DNA of 64,000 bases from Trochalopteron elliotii (taxonomy: Eukaryota > Chordata > Aves > Passeriformes > Leiothrichidae), in assembly GCA_024734555.1 (NCBI GenBank), contig JANPWX010000008.1, positions 7,555,933 to 7,619,932 of the forward strand, written 5' to 3'. Position numbers and translations under genes: made by a program. Below are positions 25,050-36,900 of the stretch, in pieces; the first letter of the stretch is position 1, and the number at the start of each line of letters is the position of its first letter. Under the pieces are notes generated by a model. It did no database searches. It saw only the letters and a list, made by a program, of their open reading frames with translations, and was not told the DNA's origin.

Positions 25050-25300
25050 TCTCCCTTTTAGAGATGGCATAACTGAGGCAGAGTTTAATGCACCATTTTT
25101 TCAATAATGCTGGCCAGCATTTTTGCTGCTCATGGTGTTAAACACCAATAGCTTCCTTGTCCTTTCCTTTGGTAACTTCTGAAAAGAAGATTATCTAGAT
25201 AAAGCAAACAAAGAACACAAAATCAGAGAGAACTCCTAAAATGTTTGCCCAAGCCACTTGCTCAAGGTCACGCAGCAAGTCAGTGCAAGGACTGGGAAAA
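25050..25300 (-). mobile_element. MIR-like SINE relic, interrupted
   Basis: Plus-strand text at about 25050-25087 (CCCTTTTAGAGAT, then ACTGAGGCAGAG) and at about 25243-25300 (TTGCTCAAGGTCACGCAGCA, then GTCAGTGCAAGGACTGGGAA) matches two successive parts of the antisense strand of MIR, an ancient tRNA-derived CORE-SINE. The parts are in the right order but about 150 bp apart, so unrelated sequence was inserted or the middle has diverged beyond recognition. It is an old fossil with no activity. Confidence 0.6.
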
Positions 25301-28300
25301 TATTTATTTTCAGCTCATTCCAACCCTCAGGTCAGATAATCCTCGAAAAGCTTAAAAGATATTCTGAATGTCATATGAATTTTTTTGAGAAAGGATGCAA
25401 ATTTGAAGGATGGGGCTTATGGTAAGGAGCAGCTTTTTCCTGTGAGCTTTTGGTGGTGAGGTTTAGCTATATTCCTGTATCAGCAAATGTCCTCAAACTT
25501 TCAGGTAATTTGAAAATGTTTAATTTGAAAATGTAATTGATAACAAGTTAGCCTGTATCTCCTTATGCTTCTCCTACTTCTTCACAAAAAGGCACAAAAA
25601 TAACAATGAAAATATAAAAAAATATGGTAAAGGAAACCATTTCAATCTAGAAACTCAATGATTTGGTGGTTGAACTCATGTCCCTCCTGCCAAAATTAAA
25701 TGCATAAATGCACCAAGAATCTTGCTAATACCAGTTAGATGCCTTAGCTTTCATCTCTCTTTACCAGAAGCTGCTCCAGAAAAAAAGGTGTCACTCATAA
25801 AACTTAGATCTCCTATATCTGCAAATTATTAGCTATCATCAAACCACTCAGCAAAAGGCAAATCCCATCCAACAAAGAACAAGCACTTTGTTCCTTCCCC
25901 TCCAGCATATGACAGGTTCAGTTGACATACTGGAGAAAAGTGTGTGTTCTGTTTCTAACCAAAGAGCCTGAATCTCTTCAAGATGCAGTTTGCTATTGTT
26001 ATGAGTTATTGCTCTGCCTTCTCTCATGTTGTTTAGTGATAGTGGGCTCAAGTATCAGAAATATGTTCTGGATTGTCATGGATGGTTACTTATCCATCTA
26101 TACATTTATGTCATTTTGCTGAGAATATAAATAATGGCAAAGACATGCTGATTAAGGGTTTCACATGTCCTAAAAGACAACTAAATTCAAAGTCAGTAAA
26201 AACATAAAAACTATAAGAGAAGCAATATCTTTTTGGTTCTTGATTCCTTTAACACCTTAACCTCCATGTGAATGTTTTAGGTAGGCTTAATCCTGGGTCA
26301 TTTATATGTGGGCAGCTTTCCCCACAGTATAAAAAAACTGCACAAAACCAAAATGCTTCTGGTCAGCAGTGCTAAAATTTTTTAAATGTTGCTTATTTTA
26401 TTTCTATATGATCATGAAAACTTTTTTGCTTCCTCCTACATTACTTTGTTTTAGTCTTATCTATGTGCATTAAGGTAGACAGCAATGGCTTAAAATGGAA
26501 ATTTTGTCACAGTTAAACAAACAAGCAAAATCTGTTTCTGAGGAATGCAACATTCACCAATGACTTTGGTTTGGCTTTCTCTTAGTTGCTAGGATCCTTT
26601 AATAAAATGGGATACATTTATGAAACTGAAGAAAAGCTAAATTGACATTCAACCCTTCTAAAATCAAACAGGAAAGAGCACTATGTTTTAAGAGCTTTAT
26701 GAGGAATAATGCAAGCTTTTGAGCAGTGGAGCACCTTAAAACAGTACAAACACAGGAATATCTATAAAAAAAAAGAAAAGGAAAGCACAAGTTAACAAAG
26801 TAATTGAAAGCAGAAAATAAATGAAGAATTGTGTAGTTGGATAGAAAACTCACAAAAAAAACAACACAGTAACTGTGAATCACTTCCATTACTTGTGTTC
26901 TTTACTAAAATGAGGTAATTTGTATCTGCACTGCTGCTCCAGAGCAAGTTTTGATCCTTCACGTGCTCTTGGCATTAATGGGCTCAAGCTGAAAACCCTG
27001 AGTCTGTATTCCAGGTGCTTCACAGTATAGTTTCAGTTTATTTACCTTCATGGCAATCAGGTGAAACAAGTAATTATTTTCCCATTTTCCATAATCCACT
27101 TATTTGCCAGCCCTTGAGCCAGTAAATTTTTACAAAATTAATTAAAAACAATATAAAATCTAACTATCATTTGATAAAGCACAGTAAGGTTCTCAGGAAG
27201 GCAAAACACTCGTTCTCCTAGCCAGTACTTTCTTTGGAAGCCCTGCAGCAGGCATTTTACAGGACTGAATGAGACTCTGCCACGCACATCAGTAAATAGA
27301 GAAGGCTGAGCATCTGCTGCTGGCTCTGACAGTGCTCAGGTTGCTGTTGTGACAACAGAGAAAACTCACCTTGTTGTCCCTCGACCTCTCCACAACGCTC
27401 AAACTGTAGTTGAGTACAGCTTAGAGTACATGTCGTTCTTCACAAATATTTAGTTGAAGTTTCTTTAAATGCTTGCTCTTCCCAAGCTGTATGACTAAAG
27501 AGAAGATGCTTTCCCTGAGTTAACAAACAATAAGCCTCACCCTAGCAACCCATACAGGTAAGTGCCCAGCTTCACCAGCACCAGCTGGAAGGTGTCACCT
27601 GCCCAGCCGAAGGAGCAAGGAACAACAGAGCTTCAGGCATCAGTGAAAAATTCACATATCTTTCTTCTTTATTGCATTGAATTGTAGATTTCACCCTATT
27701 TATGGATGCATAACTAAATCTAAATAATTCAGAAAATGAAAGTTGAGCTCAGAAAAAGGTGTCATGAGTTCTCTCTTCGTGTTTCATTATCAGCTGCAGG
27801 CCTGACAAGGAGGCAGGAGGGTGAGGTAGGACAGCACAGAGAGCACAGTCGCTGACACAGCAACAGGAGCGTGCCCATGAGCAAATCACTGCCTAAATGG
27901 GCAAAGTAGGCATGAGGGGAAAGGGGAGGCCAGCACAGGCAGCAGAGATGAAAGTTAACAACAGAGCCAGGATCCCAAGTTCTGACTGCCACAATGCTCA
28001 GACTGAGGCACACCACTGCCAAAGTCCTTGGCACGAGCAGCTTTAGGGCTGGCAGTGGTGTTTCTGTCACCCACTGTGACGCTTTGTCTCAGGGCATGGG
28101 GGTTAATTGCTGGAAATGTCAAATAAGAAGTGTTAATGATGAGCTGAAAGAAATTTCAGTATTGCTATTGAACCCTCTGATTACTTGGGTAATCACTGTG
28201 GGACTAAAAAACTCTAATGCTATTATTATTTTCTTCTAGGCGCTAAATTCTTTTATATATATTTATGTATTTTTCTGTATGCATGCACACAGATACATTT

Positions 28301-30467
28301 TCTCATTCCAACAATGCTGGAACATGAAATAAGAAGCCTAACACTTTTTGTCAGTGCTAACCTGCTAAGATGCCACATCAGCAGCACTAGGAAAAGTGAA
28401 GAACTCCCTGAATGTGTTTTACCTCTTTGTTATGGCTGCCTCGTTATTCAATCACCTGTCCTATTATCCAAAACTTATATACCTTTAAAACATGGCTGAT
28501 ACTTCTAGGTCATGTATGTCTAGAAGTTTTCTGAATTTTCAGCACTTTTAAGGATTGTGACATGTTCTTATGAATAATAATTTTTGTTCTTACTGCAGCT
28601 CCAGTGCTTCCTCTTGATCTGAAACTCTTATTTGAGTGCTAGTGAGATAACTGGGTGTATCAGCTAATTCTAAAGATATTTTTATTCAAGTACTGATTCA
28701 CTCTTTCAACGTCATTGCTTTAAATGTAGCTAAAGAAACAAAACGTTTTTCAAGGAAACTTCTAGAACTGTGAATAGTATCACAAAGGTGTCCTTTTGTG
28801 TCCACCACAAATAGCCAAGTGTAGCCATTACCGTAATCTAATTGAAAATCCATGTGTTTTTCTCTCATAATAAATACCATTAATTGTTAGCTACAGAGTG
28901 CAAAAATCCCCTTTTCCTTTAGCTATTCTACTAGCAATTAGAAAACTGGTGTTTTTTTCATTTTAGCATTACTGCATTTCTCAGATTTAATTTATTGCTA
29001 TGTAATTGCCCAACATTTAAAAATAGAATGGCATTCAATCCCAGAACATATCACAGAGGAGTCCTAGCCAGCAGGAGATATCTATTTAATCACTACTGTG
29101 CATTGTAACAGTGACAGCAGGAGAACTATAGAAAGAATTGCCTTAAAAATTAAACCATGGTGAATGTTAGGACTGACAAAGAATGAATTTCTAAAGAAAA
29201 AAGAAAATTCTGACACTCACAAACAAATCTGTTCTGTTTTTTTACGATGATAATGGTTTCCCATAATCATACAAATGACATTTAGGTTATTTCATTAAAG
29301 TCAGGATACCCCAGTCATGGAGACTCAGAAATTTTCTAGCTCCTCAAGACAGATGTTCAACTTACCAGCAGTGTTCTCAGGATGCAACCTAGTGTTACAA
29401 TGCCCTGAGCACATCCTGTCCTCAGTCACCATCTACCCCACATGGTCACTAATGTGACGTTCCTAGTCCAGCAGCAGTTCTAAATGCATGGCCAGAGAAC
29501 TGGATAAAAAGACACGTTAAAAAGATCTGTGTTTTAAAACAGAATTAATATTATTCATTAGCCTGCAGTGGCTACCCTCTGTCTTAAGTAACACACATTC
29601 CTAAAGCTGCTCAGGTGCTCTAAGCATCTATAGCATCTATTCAAAGGGCACGAATGACTTGAAAAAGCTGCAAACAATCTACTTGCTGACAGACTATTTT
29701 TCAGTGAATTCTACAAAGATTTTGTATATGAAAGACCACAGGTCCTTAGGTAGAGCAAAGAATCTTTTTCTTCTGTGTGTGTATCCTACCCACATTAGGA
29801 TATTGGCATCTTTATCAAAGAAAGACCACCTGAAAGCCTAAGTAAGCTTGTCAGGATTTACCAGGAATGCTTTGTATTTTCTCAAAGATTCAGCAGACCA
29901 CATAGGATAAAGCTTATTTTCCTGGGAAAAGTACTTTCTTGCTTTGCACTTCATACTAGTTCTGTTGATTTTTTCTCATTTAAAGTAGCATTGATTTTGT
30001 TACTAGAAAGCCATCAAGTAGCATGTTTATCATTTACACTGTTTATTAGCTGATGAGTATTATTCCTGAGTGAACCTATGTGTGGCTGTAATACTCCAAA
30101 ACTTCATGGTCTAAGATCAGGTGGAGCAGGCAGCACAGCTATCAACACGAACTGAAATCCCTCAGTGCTTGCACACAGCCAGTATCAGAATTGATTATTC
30201 CCAATAAAAAAAATTGAAGATTCATGATCCACGGTGTGATGGGGAATTTACTTAGAAGAGGACTGCATCGACTCTTACAAACTCATTAGCCACCTGGGAA
30301 TTGTACTTTTGTCTACACAATGGGTATCCCTGCACAGCATAGGGAAGAAAAGCCACGCTAAAACAAAGAGCCATGGTGAGGCTGCCCCACTGCAGTAAAT
30401 ACTATATATACTGGTTAAAATTGACTAGTGAGTTAATTCATAATATAAATTAGCTATTATTAATAAT
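25301..30467. other. Non-coding stretch
   Basis: No gene was recognised. Weak MIR-like similarity occurs near 27035-27095. An excellent isolated donor-like sequence CAGGTAAGT lies near 27555-27563, without a coding frame that I can defend. Several A-rich runs are present. Confidence 0.5.
27035..27095 (-). mobile_element. Possible MIR-like SINE fragment
   Basis: The plus-strand text around AAGTAATTATTTTCCCATTTT resembles the antisense MIR segment that normally precedes the ACAGATGAGGAAACTGAGG core. The core itself is not recognisable here, so this is a weak call. Confidence 0.3.
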
Positions 30468-31451
30468 CCTAGAACCATTAAGGTTGGAAAACACCTCCAA
30501 GAACTTTGAGTCCAATCTTCCATTGAACACCACCATGTTAACTAGACCATGGCACTAAGAGCCATATCCAGTTTTCTCTTGAACAGTTCCAGGGATCACA
30601 ACTCTATCACTTCCCTGAGCAGCCTGTTCCAATGCTGACAACCCTTTCAGTGAACAAATTCTTCCTGATATCCAACCTGAACCTCCCCTGGTGAAGGCAG
30701 CTTGAGGCAATTTCCTCTAATCCTGTCACTACTTGCTTGGGAGAAGAGATTGACCCACGCCTTACTAGAACATCCATGCAGGGTGTTGTATACAGGAATA
30801 AAGACTCCAGCCATAAACATCCCCAACTCTCTCAGCCATTCCTCATAGGAGTTCCCTCTATAGCCTTCCCCAGCTCCACTGCCCTTCTCTGGACACTCCC
30901 CAGCACCTCACTGTCCTTGTAGTGAGGGCCCAGAACTGGACACAGCTCTCGAGGTGTGACCTCCCCAATGCTGAGCACAGGGGCACAGTCACTGCCCTGC
31001 TCCTGCTGCCCACACTGCTGCTGATCCAGGCCAGGATGCCCTTGGCCTTCTTGGCCCCCTGGGCACAGCTGGCTCCTGTTCAGCCACGGTCACCAGCACC
31101 CCCAGGTCCTTTTCCACTGGGCACTGTCCAGCCACTCTGTCCCCTGCCTGTGGCACTGCCTGGGGTTGCTGTGACCCAAGGGCAGGACTCGGCACTTGGC
31201 CTTGCTGAACCTCATTCCCTTGGTCTCAGCCCATGGATCCAGCCTGTCCAGATCCCCTGCAGAGCCGTCCTACGCTCTGGAAGGTTAGCATTCCCACCCA
31301 GCTTGGTGTCATCTGCACATTTACTGAGGCTGCACTCGATCCCCTCACCCAGATCATAAAAGATATCAAGCAGGACTGGCCCCAGTACTGAGGCTTGGGG
31401 AACCTTATTAGTGATGAGCTACCCACTGGATGGAATGCCACTCACCACCAG
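30468..31451 (-). mobile_element. CR1 retrotransposon, longest copy (about 1 kb), antisense
   Basis: Read on the minus strand this copy carries the C-terminal part of ORF2 followed by the 3' untranslated region. Its 3' end is at 30468, where remnants of the terminal octamer (plus-strand TAGAACC) remain. Diagnostic plus-strand words are AGGTTGGAAAACACCTCCAA, GAGCAGCCTGTTCCAATGC, TCTTCCTGATATCCAACCT, GGCACTTGGCCTTGCTGAAC and CAGCTTGGTGTCATCTGCAC. In the minus frame near 31090-31115 the ORF2 hallmark EKDLGVLV is still readable. Indels shift the frame on either side, so the copy is dead. Its 3' untranslated type differs from the copies at 5.1 and 34.3 kb, which implies a different subfamily. The high GC content and the 145-codon plus-strand open frame at 30922-31359 both come from the repeat. 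Confidence 0.96.
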
Positions 31452-34110
31452 TAATAAAATCCGTGGTATCTCTGCATGACATTACATTACATTGTCCAGT
31501 CGACAATGCACAACATCCCTCTAACTGTGCCTCCTAATCTGCCTAAAGATGGGGGTCTGGTCCTGTTCTAACATTTAATTACCTTCTGAAAATTATGCTT
31601 TTATTTTTCACATTTGAAAACTATGTGTTTTTTGATTTCACCCTAGAGCTGGTATTGCATTTCCTTCACATACCCACACACCCATCCCACTCCTTTCACC
31701 TAAGAGAAGACTTTGCAAATAAAAAGGTACTGTGGTTTATAGTTAATGATCTTTTGCTCTGACAGCATTATTTAAACAAAGGTTTTGTTGCTTTTGCTGA
31801 AGTTCCACTGGTTAATTAGAAGATTTTCCCTTTTTTTAATTTAAGCATTCACCTACTCCTTTGCAGTGGCTGGAAACCTTTAGTTGAAACAATTTCTGTG
31901 TGAGAAATTCCATTGAATTAGAACCATTTTGCTAAATATATAACATCTTTTTTACAGCTTTGTTTTATGGAAAAAAAAAAGTATTTTGAACACTTCCAGA
32001 CAATCATTTGTTCAGCTCCTTTGGAGTATGGGTTTTAAACAACTACAACTAGGAGTAGTGTTCCATTATGTAAATTGTAAGGATATAGTGGAAGAAAAAG
32101 GTTTACTAGAAATTTTAGCACTGTCAGTAAATGGACTGTGGCTGTGACACATTTTTTGAGATGTTCTTGCCTTTATGAGAAAATAGTAAATCCATGTGCT
32201 CCCTTTGTTTTTAGGAAATGTAATTTATGGATGTCTTATAATAGAGGTGAAAAAGTACCCAATGATGCACAGATTTAATTCCTATCTACTTGTATTCAGG
32301 AGAGTTTTCTGCAGCATGTGTTGCTCCTTAGAAATCTCCTGTAGCATATCCATGCATTCAAGTCACCAAAGGCTTGGATCTTGGTTTTGCTCTAAAATCC
32401 CCATTGTACACCACGACTTTTAAGCCTTTGAGGCTGTGCCTGCCAAACAGCTGGGCAGTCTTAAGGAGGTTTAGATTTAATACTGGACTATATGCCCCAA
32501 TGGACTTTGGAATGACAAATGCTGAGCACAGGCAGTCCCGTGGAGCATTCTGCTGGCACTTACTCTGAAGCCCCACACTCCAGGCTTTCTCTTATCTCCC
32601 ACTGTATGGCCAGTAAGGTACTTGAGAAAGGGAACTTTTGGCATTGAAAAGAACTTGGAAATATAATTTTATCTTCTCTGACACCCTCTGGAAAAAAAGG
32701 ATAAGTCTTTTCTAAATTTGACACAAAGCCAAAGCCTTAGCCTTCTTGATGCTGTTCAGTGAATGGAGAGGCAGGGAAAAATCTTGTATTGATTCCAGAA
32801 GGTTAAACCCAAAGGGACTGTGAAAATGCAGGTTTTCACACAGCTTTAAGAAAAACTGTTTATGCTTCAGAGATGCTAAAATGTTGGTTTGAAGTTGTAA
32901 GCCGTGTCTAATGGCTTTAGGAACATTGCTTTGTAAATTTGGAGTTGCAGAAGTTACTCAACGTGTATGATCTAGATGTACTCAGGAAAGTATATTCTGT
33001 GTGTATGAAGTGTGCCCTATCCTATTCATATTCATAAGACTCCCTTCTTTTTTTAGTTGATTAGATACAAGAGATAAAACAAAACAAAACAAAAAAAAAA
33101 ACCAACCTCTTACAAAAACCTGGACAGCCTCCTTGTGGAAAGAAACAAGGTGGTTTGATGTGTTTGTTTACACACACCCCCCTTTTATCTATGAAGTGGT
33201 TGCAGTATATATTTTGCCACTCAAAGTTTGTGCACACGACTTTTTATCTAGTGGTGTCTGGAAAAGCTACATTAGAAGTACTACACACTTCTGAAGTTCT
33301 TTTCAATGTTTCCAAGAGCACAAGTAAAAAATGTTCTTGTCTGATACTGGAAGTGATCCCTATCAGTTCTACTTCATAAAATTCCTAGAGCTTTCATTTT
33401 CATGCACCTTCACATTCTTCACAACCAGTGGTATTGATATGCCATATAACAACCTCTCTCCAGGATGACTGCCGCAAATAAGTACTACTAAAAATATCAC
33501 AAAGATTGATCCTTTTTCTCCTGTGCAGTTATCAATGTTCAAATGATTAGATAGTCCCCCTGGGCATAAACAGGAATAACAAAAAAAGGCCTCTGAGAAG
33601 CAGCATAGAACACTCTGGACGGGCACCAAATTTTGCAGAGAGTTGGGCAAACCTTAACTAAAATTTATATGTAACAAATCACTCTCTCTTATGTGAAAAG
33701 AGTGCAGATCATAATATCTATGGTCCTCTAGTCTAGCCAGGGTTTTCCCTGGCCACTTTGTGTTGGAATTGGCTACATGAGCAAACGAGAGGTAGATTCT
33801 GACACAGACTCCATTGGCACCACTATGAATGTGTTTGCTTCAAGGCTACACAGTATTATTACGCTTTAGATGAGCTGGTCTAACCTGTAACAACAGATCA
33901 ATAGTTCTACGTGCATTAGCCTTGATGTGGCAGTTTATATGATCTGGTGCACCTGCACACACTGGTCTGATCCATGTGTCTCTGACATGCACTTCTCACT
34001 GCACATGCATGCAAATAATTCCAAGAAGCATCCAGAATTTTTTAAATTGCAGCTTACAAGCCTCCAGTGCCCAGAATTCTAGCAATACCCTCTGCAGAAA
34101 TACCATTACT
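31452..34110. other. Non-coding stretch
   Basis: No gene was recognised between two CR1 copies. An (AAAAC)n/A-rich run lies at 33076-33102. Overlapping short open frames at 32196-32576 on both strands are without domains. Confidence 0.55.
33076..33102. repeat. (AAAAC)n low-complexity run
   Basis: AAAAC units grade into a pure A run. Confidence 0.9.
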
Positions 34111-34182
34111 CCTGTTGAGGAGAAAAAAAGAAAAAAAATAATCATTCTCCTCCTGTTGAGGAGAAAAAAAGAAAAAAAATAT
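34111..34182. repeat. 41-bp tandem duplication, A-rich
   Basis: A unit beginning CCTGTTGAGGAG and continuing into AAAAAAAGAAAAAAAATA occurs at 34111 and again at 34152, a period of 41 bp. The second copy is cut off after about 30 bp. The near-identity of the copies suggests a recent duplication. Confidence 0.93.
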
Positions 34183-34265
34183 AAACATTCAGTCTTGGTG
34201 TATAGATTTCAATTGACTACATGAACATGTGACAAATGCTTAGCAGACATGCATGTTTACATTGT

Positions 34266-34722
34266 CGTAGAATCACAGAATAGTGTGGATTGGAAGGGAA
34301 GTAAAAGGTTATCTGGTTCCAAAGCCCTGCTGCCGTGGGCAGGAACACCTTCCAGTGGACCAGGCTACTCAGGGTTTCATCCAATCAGGCCTTGAACACT
34401 TCCAGAGCTGGAGTAACTAGAACTTTTCTGGGAAACATTTTCCAGAATCTCACCTTGTGCACGTTAAGGATTTTCTTCTTAATACCCAATCTAAACCTGC
34501 CATCTTTTTGTTTAAAGCCATTCCTCCTTGTTCTATCTCTGCACACTCATGTAAGAAACACCTCTCCAGCTTTCTTGTAGGTCTTGTAGGTCCTCTTTAG
34601 GTACTGAAAGGCTGTGATAAGGGTCGCCTTGTATTTCTCTTCTCCAGTCTGAACAACTTCAACTCTATCAGGCTTTCCTCATAGGAAAGGTATTTCATCC
34701 CTATAATCATCTTCCTCTACAC
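34266..34722 (-). mobile_element. CR1 3' region, antisense
   Basis: The 3' terminus lies at about 34266-34280, with octamer remnants GTAGAATCACAGAATAG on the plus strand. Diagnostic plus-strand words are GGGCAGGAACACCTTCC, CCTTGAACACTTCCAGAG, TCTCCAGCTTTCTTGTAGG and CTTTCCTCATAGGAAAGG. It covers the 3' untranslated region and the end of ORF2, is 5'-truncated near 34722, and carries a small internal duplication (CTTGTAGGT twice near 34575-34592). Confidence 0.95.
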
Positions 34723-36764
34723 AGCAGGAACAAAAAAAAAGTGAAATACATGCAGCCATGCTTCCCTGGTGTGATGACATTTATAAGCTTAGGACTGAAC
34801 TAAGATGATTGTGAGCATTTCTACTTCATCCTCTTGATTGGGCTTTTCAGAGGTGCAGAGAAGTTAACTGAACTACCCCCTCTAAAAAATGGCAGAGAAG
34901 AGATATACCTTGGACAGCAGCTCAGAGGTGAGTTACTTCCAACAATCCTTTGGTAATGTTGAATAACGATTTGTTTCAAACAGCAGCTTTACTCAACTAC
35001 ATGCACCAACAACAGATTCCACCTCCTCAAAACACCACACTGTGTACCTGACTTCTACCCTCCAAGAAAAAAGCTTGCTCTTTCTGTTCAATAAAATGCC
35101 CCAAGTTCAAGGCAGCCTAATGTCTTTTTTTTCTTTCTTTTTTTTTTCTCTTTTCTGTAGCAGAAGCAACAGACATCTTGCCATGCCCATCTACAAGAAG
35201 GGAAGGAATTTCATTTAGGAAGTTTGAGTTGGAGGCACACTGGGTCTGGAGGGTCAGGATGCAGAGGCTGGGGGAACAGAGTGGGGAGGAACTTCCCAGA
35301 GAGAAGTGTGGGGATTCATGGGCTTTTTCCCCTCTGAAGAAGGGGAGTACAGCAGCAAAGCTTTGAGGAAAGCAGAGTATACAGGATTAGTGGATTTAGA
35401 GTTAAACAACAGAAGCAAAAACTGTGGAGATGCATCTTTGCTTAATATATTAGCAGGACCTTGTCTTGGCTTACATTTCCTTTATTAAGTATTGCCTTTC
35501 AGAAAGGAGATGTAGCCATCTGATAACTTTGGTTTAGTAATAGATCATGTAGCACCAATAAAAAGGTAGTGGTGAGGGAAGCCCGTTCCTTCCAAATTCC
35601 TAATAGCTAATGAAAACTGTGACAGAGTCGTTACTGCCATAGGGGCTCTGATTACGTCTGTTGACACAAGATTTTTCTTGGCCCACAGTCAAATGCTATC
35701 CCTGCAAACAGCTCACAGCAATACTGCCCCTGGGGGGTTATTTTGGAGCCGCTGACTTAGGTGGCAGTGTTTGGTTTACTGTTTTCTGGTGAATGTTCCC
35801 AGACATCTTGGTGCCTGCCTAAGTACAGGACTCACTAAGAGCAGCCAATACAGCTCATAAAACACTGTAAATAGAGAATTTCCATTTCAGCCATGCCTCT
35901 GTCCTGAATTCAGGATGGCTGCCTCTGAAGCACTACACTTAAGGGTGCTTATGATTCACAAGAAGTTTCCAGCCCATACAGTAGTTGCAGCTTTTATCTC
36001 TTTGGCTTTGATCTCCACTGTATTCTCTTAAAAATAATTAAACCTGTCACACCATCCCCCATCTTCTAGCTTTCTCTCTGAAACAAAACATTTATACACA
36101 AATTAGGAATTTTAAACAAAGACTGTTCCAAAGAGTAATAAAATATAATTGGGACATTTCAGCTCCACCTCATATATCATTTACTGACAAATGTGGTGCA
36201 TTCCATTCCAACTCCTGAACCAGAACCTTTTATTTAATTTTTTTTCTAGCACAGTGTATTTTACTGCAATTTTTCTTAATGTCTGCCATTGCTAACTTGG
36301 AATCTTCTTGTGACATGAATTTGACAACACTGGCATAAAACAAAGCACAAGCCTCAGTGACAAACTGCATAAACTTCATCTTGTGGTTTGAGACATTGAC
36401 TTAACTAATGCAAAAGATTTTTAAGGAAACTAATTCCTTGAAACTTTCAACAAATCTTAACATTGTTCAGAGTTTTACTACAGGCCAAAGTGTTTGCCCC
36501 CTTAAACAGCTGCACAAAATCTCAGTGTCTAAAGATATATGAAGTGCACATTATTACTAGGAACCATTCATTTTATCCCTTACTGTGTATGCAGTTTTGC
36601 ACAGCAGAAAGAAACAAAATCCAAACCATTTTTCAAAGCTGTTTTGCATTGACCTATTAAAATCTGATCTCAGTCCTCCAAATTGTTGTGTCTTCAAGAA
36701 GAATTCTCCACTTTTTATCGGTAAGATCTTTCCTGGTATCTCTAATTGCAATATCCCTTTACAT
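34723..36764. other. Non-coding stretch
   Basis: No gene was recognised. A long pyrimidine tract at 35122-35158 ends in TAG at 35158-35160 and looks like a strong splice acceptor. The plus frame after it is open to 35366 but has no recognisable domain and no clear donor. Confidence 0.5.
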
Positions 36765-36900
36765 TCCAAGCAGTTACAGGTTTATCCTTACAATGCTCCC
36801 TCCCATCCCATAGCAGCAAAATTATTACCATCTTACAGATAAAGACCTGAAACACCAAGTGATTACATGATTACCCACTGTAGCAACAGGATTTTGAAGC
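36765..36900 (-). mobile_element. MIR-like SINE relic
   Basis: Plus-strand text runs in order through TTTATCCTTACAATGCTCC, ATTATTACCATCTTACAGAT, a diverged GACCTGAAACACC segment, then ATGATTACCCACTG and AACAGGATTTTGAA. This is the order of the antisense MIR core, with the familiar ATTATTATCCCCATTTTACAGAT-type block. It is heavily diverged, as expected of an amniote-age SINE. Confidence 0.55.

Noticed and set aside
30922..31359. 145-codon plus-strand open frame
   Set aside because: It lies entirely antisense to a CR1 copy and reflects the base composition of the repeat.
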